Source: a virus | Strand: one strand, 5' to 3' | IMG/VR virus record: IMGVR_UViG_3300029953_000619 | Span: 1 to 51,637 of that record | DNA length: 51,637 nt | Shown here: piece after piece, positions 50,071-51,637 of the stretch | Layout of the letters: every line of letters starts with the position of its first letter | How positions within the stretch are numbered: position 1 is the stretch's first letter | The notes under the pieces: model-generated | What the model was told of the DNA's origin: nothing | Database searches by the model: none | The model's input: the letters and a program-made list of their open reading frames with translations, nothing else | Translations under genes and position numbers: made by a program

Positions 50071-51099
50071 TCAAATCATTGTTCCGATGTTTTGGCGTTC
50101 GGGCCGCGCATTTCCAAACGGGCGGAAAGAGACGTTGAATTGCTCAATCGGATATTTGTTGCGAAGACCGTAATTTAGCTCACGAATCGCGGAAAGCTCG
50201 TATTTCTGGCCTTCGTCAATCTCCCCTGCCTCTTTCAGCTTAATCGCGGAAACCATGTCAGTCAGTGCGTCCGCGTCTTCTATCAAAACCAAGTCTTGCG
50301 GGTTGGACACGGGGACGAATTGCAATTTAACCAGCGCCTCCACGCGGTAAGGCGCGGACGGGCAATGTTTGCGCCCCTGCAAGTGGGAAACGACGTAATC
50401 AGGATTGGTGTCCGTTGGCCGGTAATAGGCCAAATCCCGCAAAACCGAATTGGCGGTGTCGATGGCAAATCCGCGCACCACCCCGTTTGTGACCGGCTTG
50501 ACGACGCGGGTAACGATTTGGAAACAAACTGGCGTGTCAGTGAACGGGTAGGCCAAAGTCACCACCAAACCGTCCTGCCAAGTGCCGTCTTGGCGAAGGG
50601 TGTTGATAATTTGCCCGTTGGCATCCTTCCCCAAAATGGTGATGGTTTTTCCGGCGTCCGTCGGGTTGTCGATGTAAATCCGCAGCGGCATCGGATAAAG
50701 CGGGTCCAACTGGTTGAAAACCGGACTGGTGGCGTTAAAATCCGCTCGTAATTCCCCGTGCTGATACACCCGTCCAGCCTGTTCGTAAGCCCACGCCCAT
50801 TCCCGGTGACGATGTTCGTCGTAAGGCATGAACTTGTACCAATGGTTGTACAAATCCACATGCCGCCCACAAACATTCATGGCCAGAATGGAGCCGACGT
50901 AATTTGGCCATGTCACCGTATTTCCGTAAGCCGCGCAAACAATCGGTTGCACGGTGCCGTAAAAATTCCCCCGCTTGAGCAACATGCGGGTCGCCTTGTT
51001 CACGAGCGAGATAAACTCCGTGCTGTTGCCGCAAGAAGACGCCACCTGCAACAACCTTTCGTTGTTGCTCTGCAAATCCGCCAATGTGGTAAGTGACAT
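50071..51099 (-). CDS. Tail-tube-A-like (head-tail adaptor) protein
   Basis: 342 residues. Motifs I recall from this family: LVNKATRMLLKRGNFYGTVQ near the start, then NTVTWPNYVGSILAMNVCG, DAGKTITILGKDANGQIINT and VKLQFVPVSNPQDLVLIEDA. These proteins pair with the beta-propeller tail protein, here at 390-5154. It probably forms the ring between portal and nozzle. Confidence 0.75.
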   Translation of the reverse strand: MSLTTLADLQSNNERLLQVASSCGNSTEFISLVNKATRMLLKRGNFYGTVQPIVCAAYGNTVTWPNYVGSILAMNVCGRHVDLYNHWYKFMPYDEHRHREWAWAYEQAGRVYQHGELRADFNATSPVFNQLDPLYPMPLRIYIDNPTDAGKTITILGKDANGQIINTLRQDGTWQDGLVVTLAYPFTDTPVCFQIVTRVVKPVTNGVVRGFAIDTANSVLRDLAYYRPTDTNPDYVVSHLQGRKHCPSAPYRVEALVKLQFVPVSNPQDLVLIEDADALTDMVSAIKLKEAGEIDEGQKYELSAIRELNYGLRNKYPIEQFNVSFRPFGNARPERQNIGTMI

Positions 51100-51100
51100 A

Positions 51101-51601
51101 TTATGATACGGCGATAATGTTTAAAGAAGCGTCCAAAACAGTGGTTGTCGGCACAGGGGACGGATTGTAATTTGACGGAAAAGTTACAACCGATGTTGGC
51201 GTGCTGCCGGGAATATTCACGCTTAACTGGGTGCCGTCCGCAAAACTCAAAAACGCGGCATTGCCAAGGCTGGTCCCGGTTACGGTGATAATCCAAGGCC
51301 CGGAGCCGGAAACCACGCCCAAAGAAGCCGTGGGTGGTGCCACGTCCAAAATATTCGTAACCGCATTGGATTGCGAGGCTATCAGGCTGTTTATCAGATT
51401 TGCAATAGTCTGGCAGTTTGCGTTCAAAAACGTAAATGCGAATCCGTAAGCCGCGCCATTCCCGGTAATATTGAACGCAACCGAATTGCTGCTGATGCCG
51501 CTTATCGCCTGGTTGACAGCCCACACGTTTGAGATTTGAGAAAGCAAAAAACTTTGCTGGTTCCCATTCGCATCTGGCGGAAATATGATTGTTCCGGTCA
51601 T
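51101..51601 (-). CDS. Virion-type protein with Ig-like end
   Basis: 166 residues (MTGTIIFPPDANGNQQSFLL), Asn/Thr/Val/Ser-rich. The C-terminal half (GSGPWIITVTGTSLGNAAFL) resembles an IPT/Ig-like strand pattern. It overlaps the partial upstream gene as ATGA and precedes the tail-tube-A-like gene. Function unknown. Confidence 0.6.
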   Translation of the reverse strand: MTGTIIFPPDANGNQQSFLLSQISNVWAVNQAISGISSNSVAFNITGNGAAYGFAFTFLNANCQTIANLINSLIASQSNAVTNILDVAPPTASLGVVSGSGPWIITVTGTSLGNAAFLSFADGTQLSVNIPGSTPTSVVTFPSNYNPSPVPTTTVLDASLNIIAVS

Positions 51602-51637
51602 GGCTTTAATTCAATTTGCAGCACCGCGTTACTGTAC
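51598..51637 (-). CDS. 3' end of a gene cut by the window edge
   Basis: Thirteen codons ending YSNAVLQIELKP-stop, with TGA overlapping the next ATG as ATGA. The overlap is the evidence that this is the end of a real gene; nothing else can be read. Confidence 0.5.
   Translation of the reverse strand, partial: YSNAVLQIELKP

Noticed and set aside
1-51637. tRNA genes, CRISPR array, reverse transcriptase/diversity-generating element
   Set aside because: No T-loop plus acceptor pairing, no regular spacer-repeat series and no reverse transcriptase or template repeat were found by reading both strands.

Overview
The window looks like most or all of a tailed, probably short-tailed (podovirus-like) double-stranded DNA phage genome, with no bacterial chromosome visible. 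The case rests on a terminase large subunit, portal-like, scaffold-like and capsid-like proteins, a tail-tube-A-like/beta-propeller tail pair, a giant internal virion protein, a lysis cluster and a recombination module, packed in long runs of 4-base ATGA or GTGA overlaps. The host is not stated. Asn/Thr/Gly-rich fibre proteins, the small accessory families and A-rich start-codon leaders without Shine-Dalgarno motifs resemble what I know from phages of Verrucomicrobiota and their relatives; this is a weak inference. I see no integrase, tRNA gene, DNA polymerase, helicase or primase.

Layout. (1) 1-18004, nearly all on the minus strand: a partial fibre-like gene, the beta-propeller tail protein split into two genes, terminase (the only plus-strand gene here, 5503-7284), a scaffold-like gene, small proteins, a PurD-like ATP-grasp enzyme, a zincin-like protein, portal, two glycosyltransferase-like genes, Cys-rich and small genes. 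(2) 18017-20112: two divergent control regions around a plus-strand replication-type gene pair and a minus-strand operon of four tiny genes. (3) 20113-34132, all plus: early operon with many small genes, an XRE regulator, an ERF annealing protein, a lambda-type exonuclease, VRR-NUC and HNH nucleases, a winged-helix replication protein with iteron-like repeats inside its gene, and two RNA-like intergenic stretches. (4) 34160-39862, minus: a papain-like peptidase, an Acb2-like protein, lipoprotein and holin-like genes, fibre genes, and a 900-bp stretch (35640-36558) with three matching promoters and strongly folding RNA. (5) 40162-51637, minus: capsid unit, 1958-residue internal virion protein, two more internal proteins, tail-tube-A-like protein, and small genes running off the end.

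How it works together. Plus-strand genes look early: replication initiation on host polymerases, recombination by exonuclease plus ERF, and many unknown small proteins. Minus-strand genes look late: head, tail, lysis. The control regions at 18.0-18.3 kb and 19.9-20.1 kb sit where the two programmes diverge. Predicted promoters are sigma70-like, mostly with 16-base spacers, and several place the start codon 6-10 bases after the -10 box, so leaderless mRNA is likely. The best candidates for undescribed biology are the small-RNA cluster at 35.7-36.5 kb, the structured segments at 28.2-28.7 and 31.0-31.24 kb, and the candidate origin inside the 31244-32110 gene.
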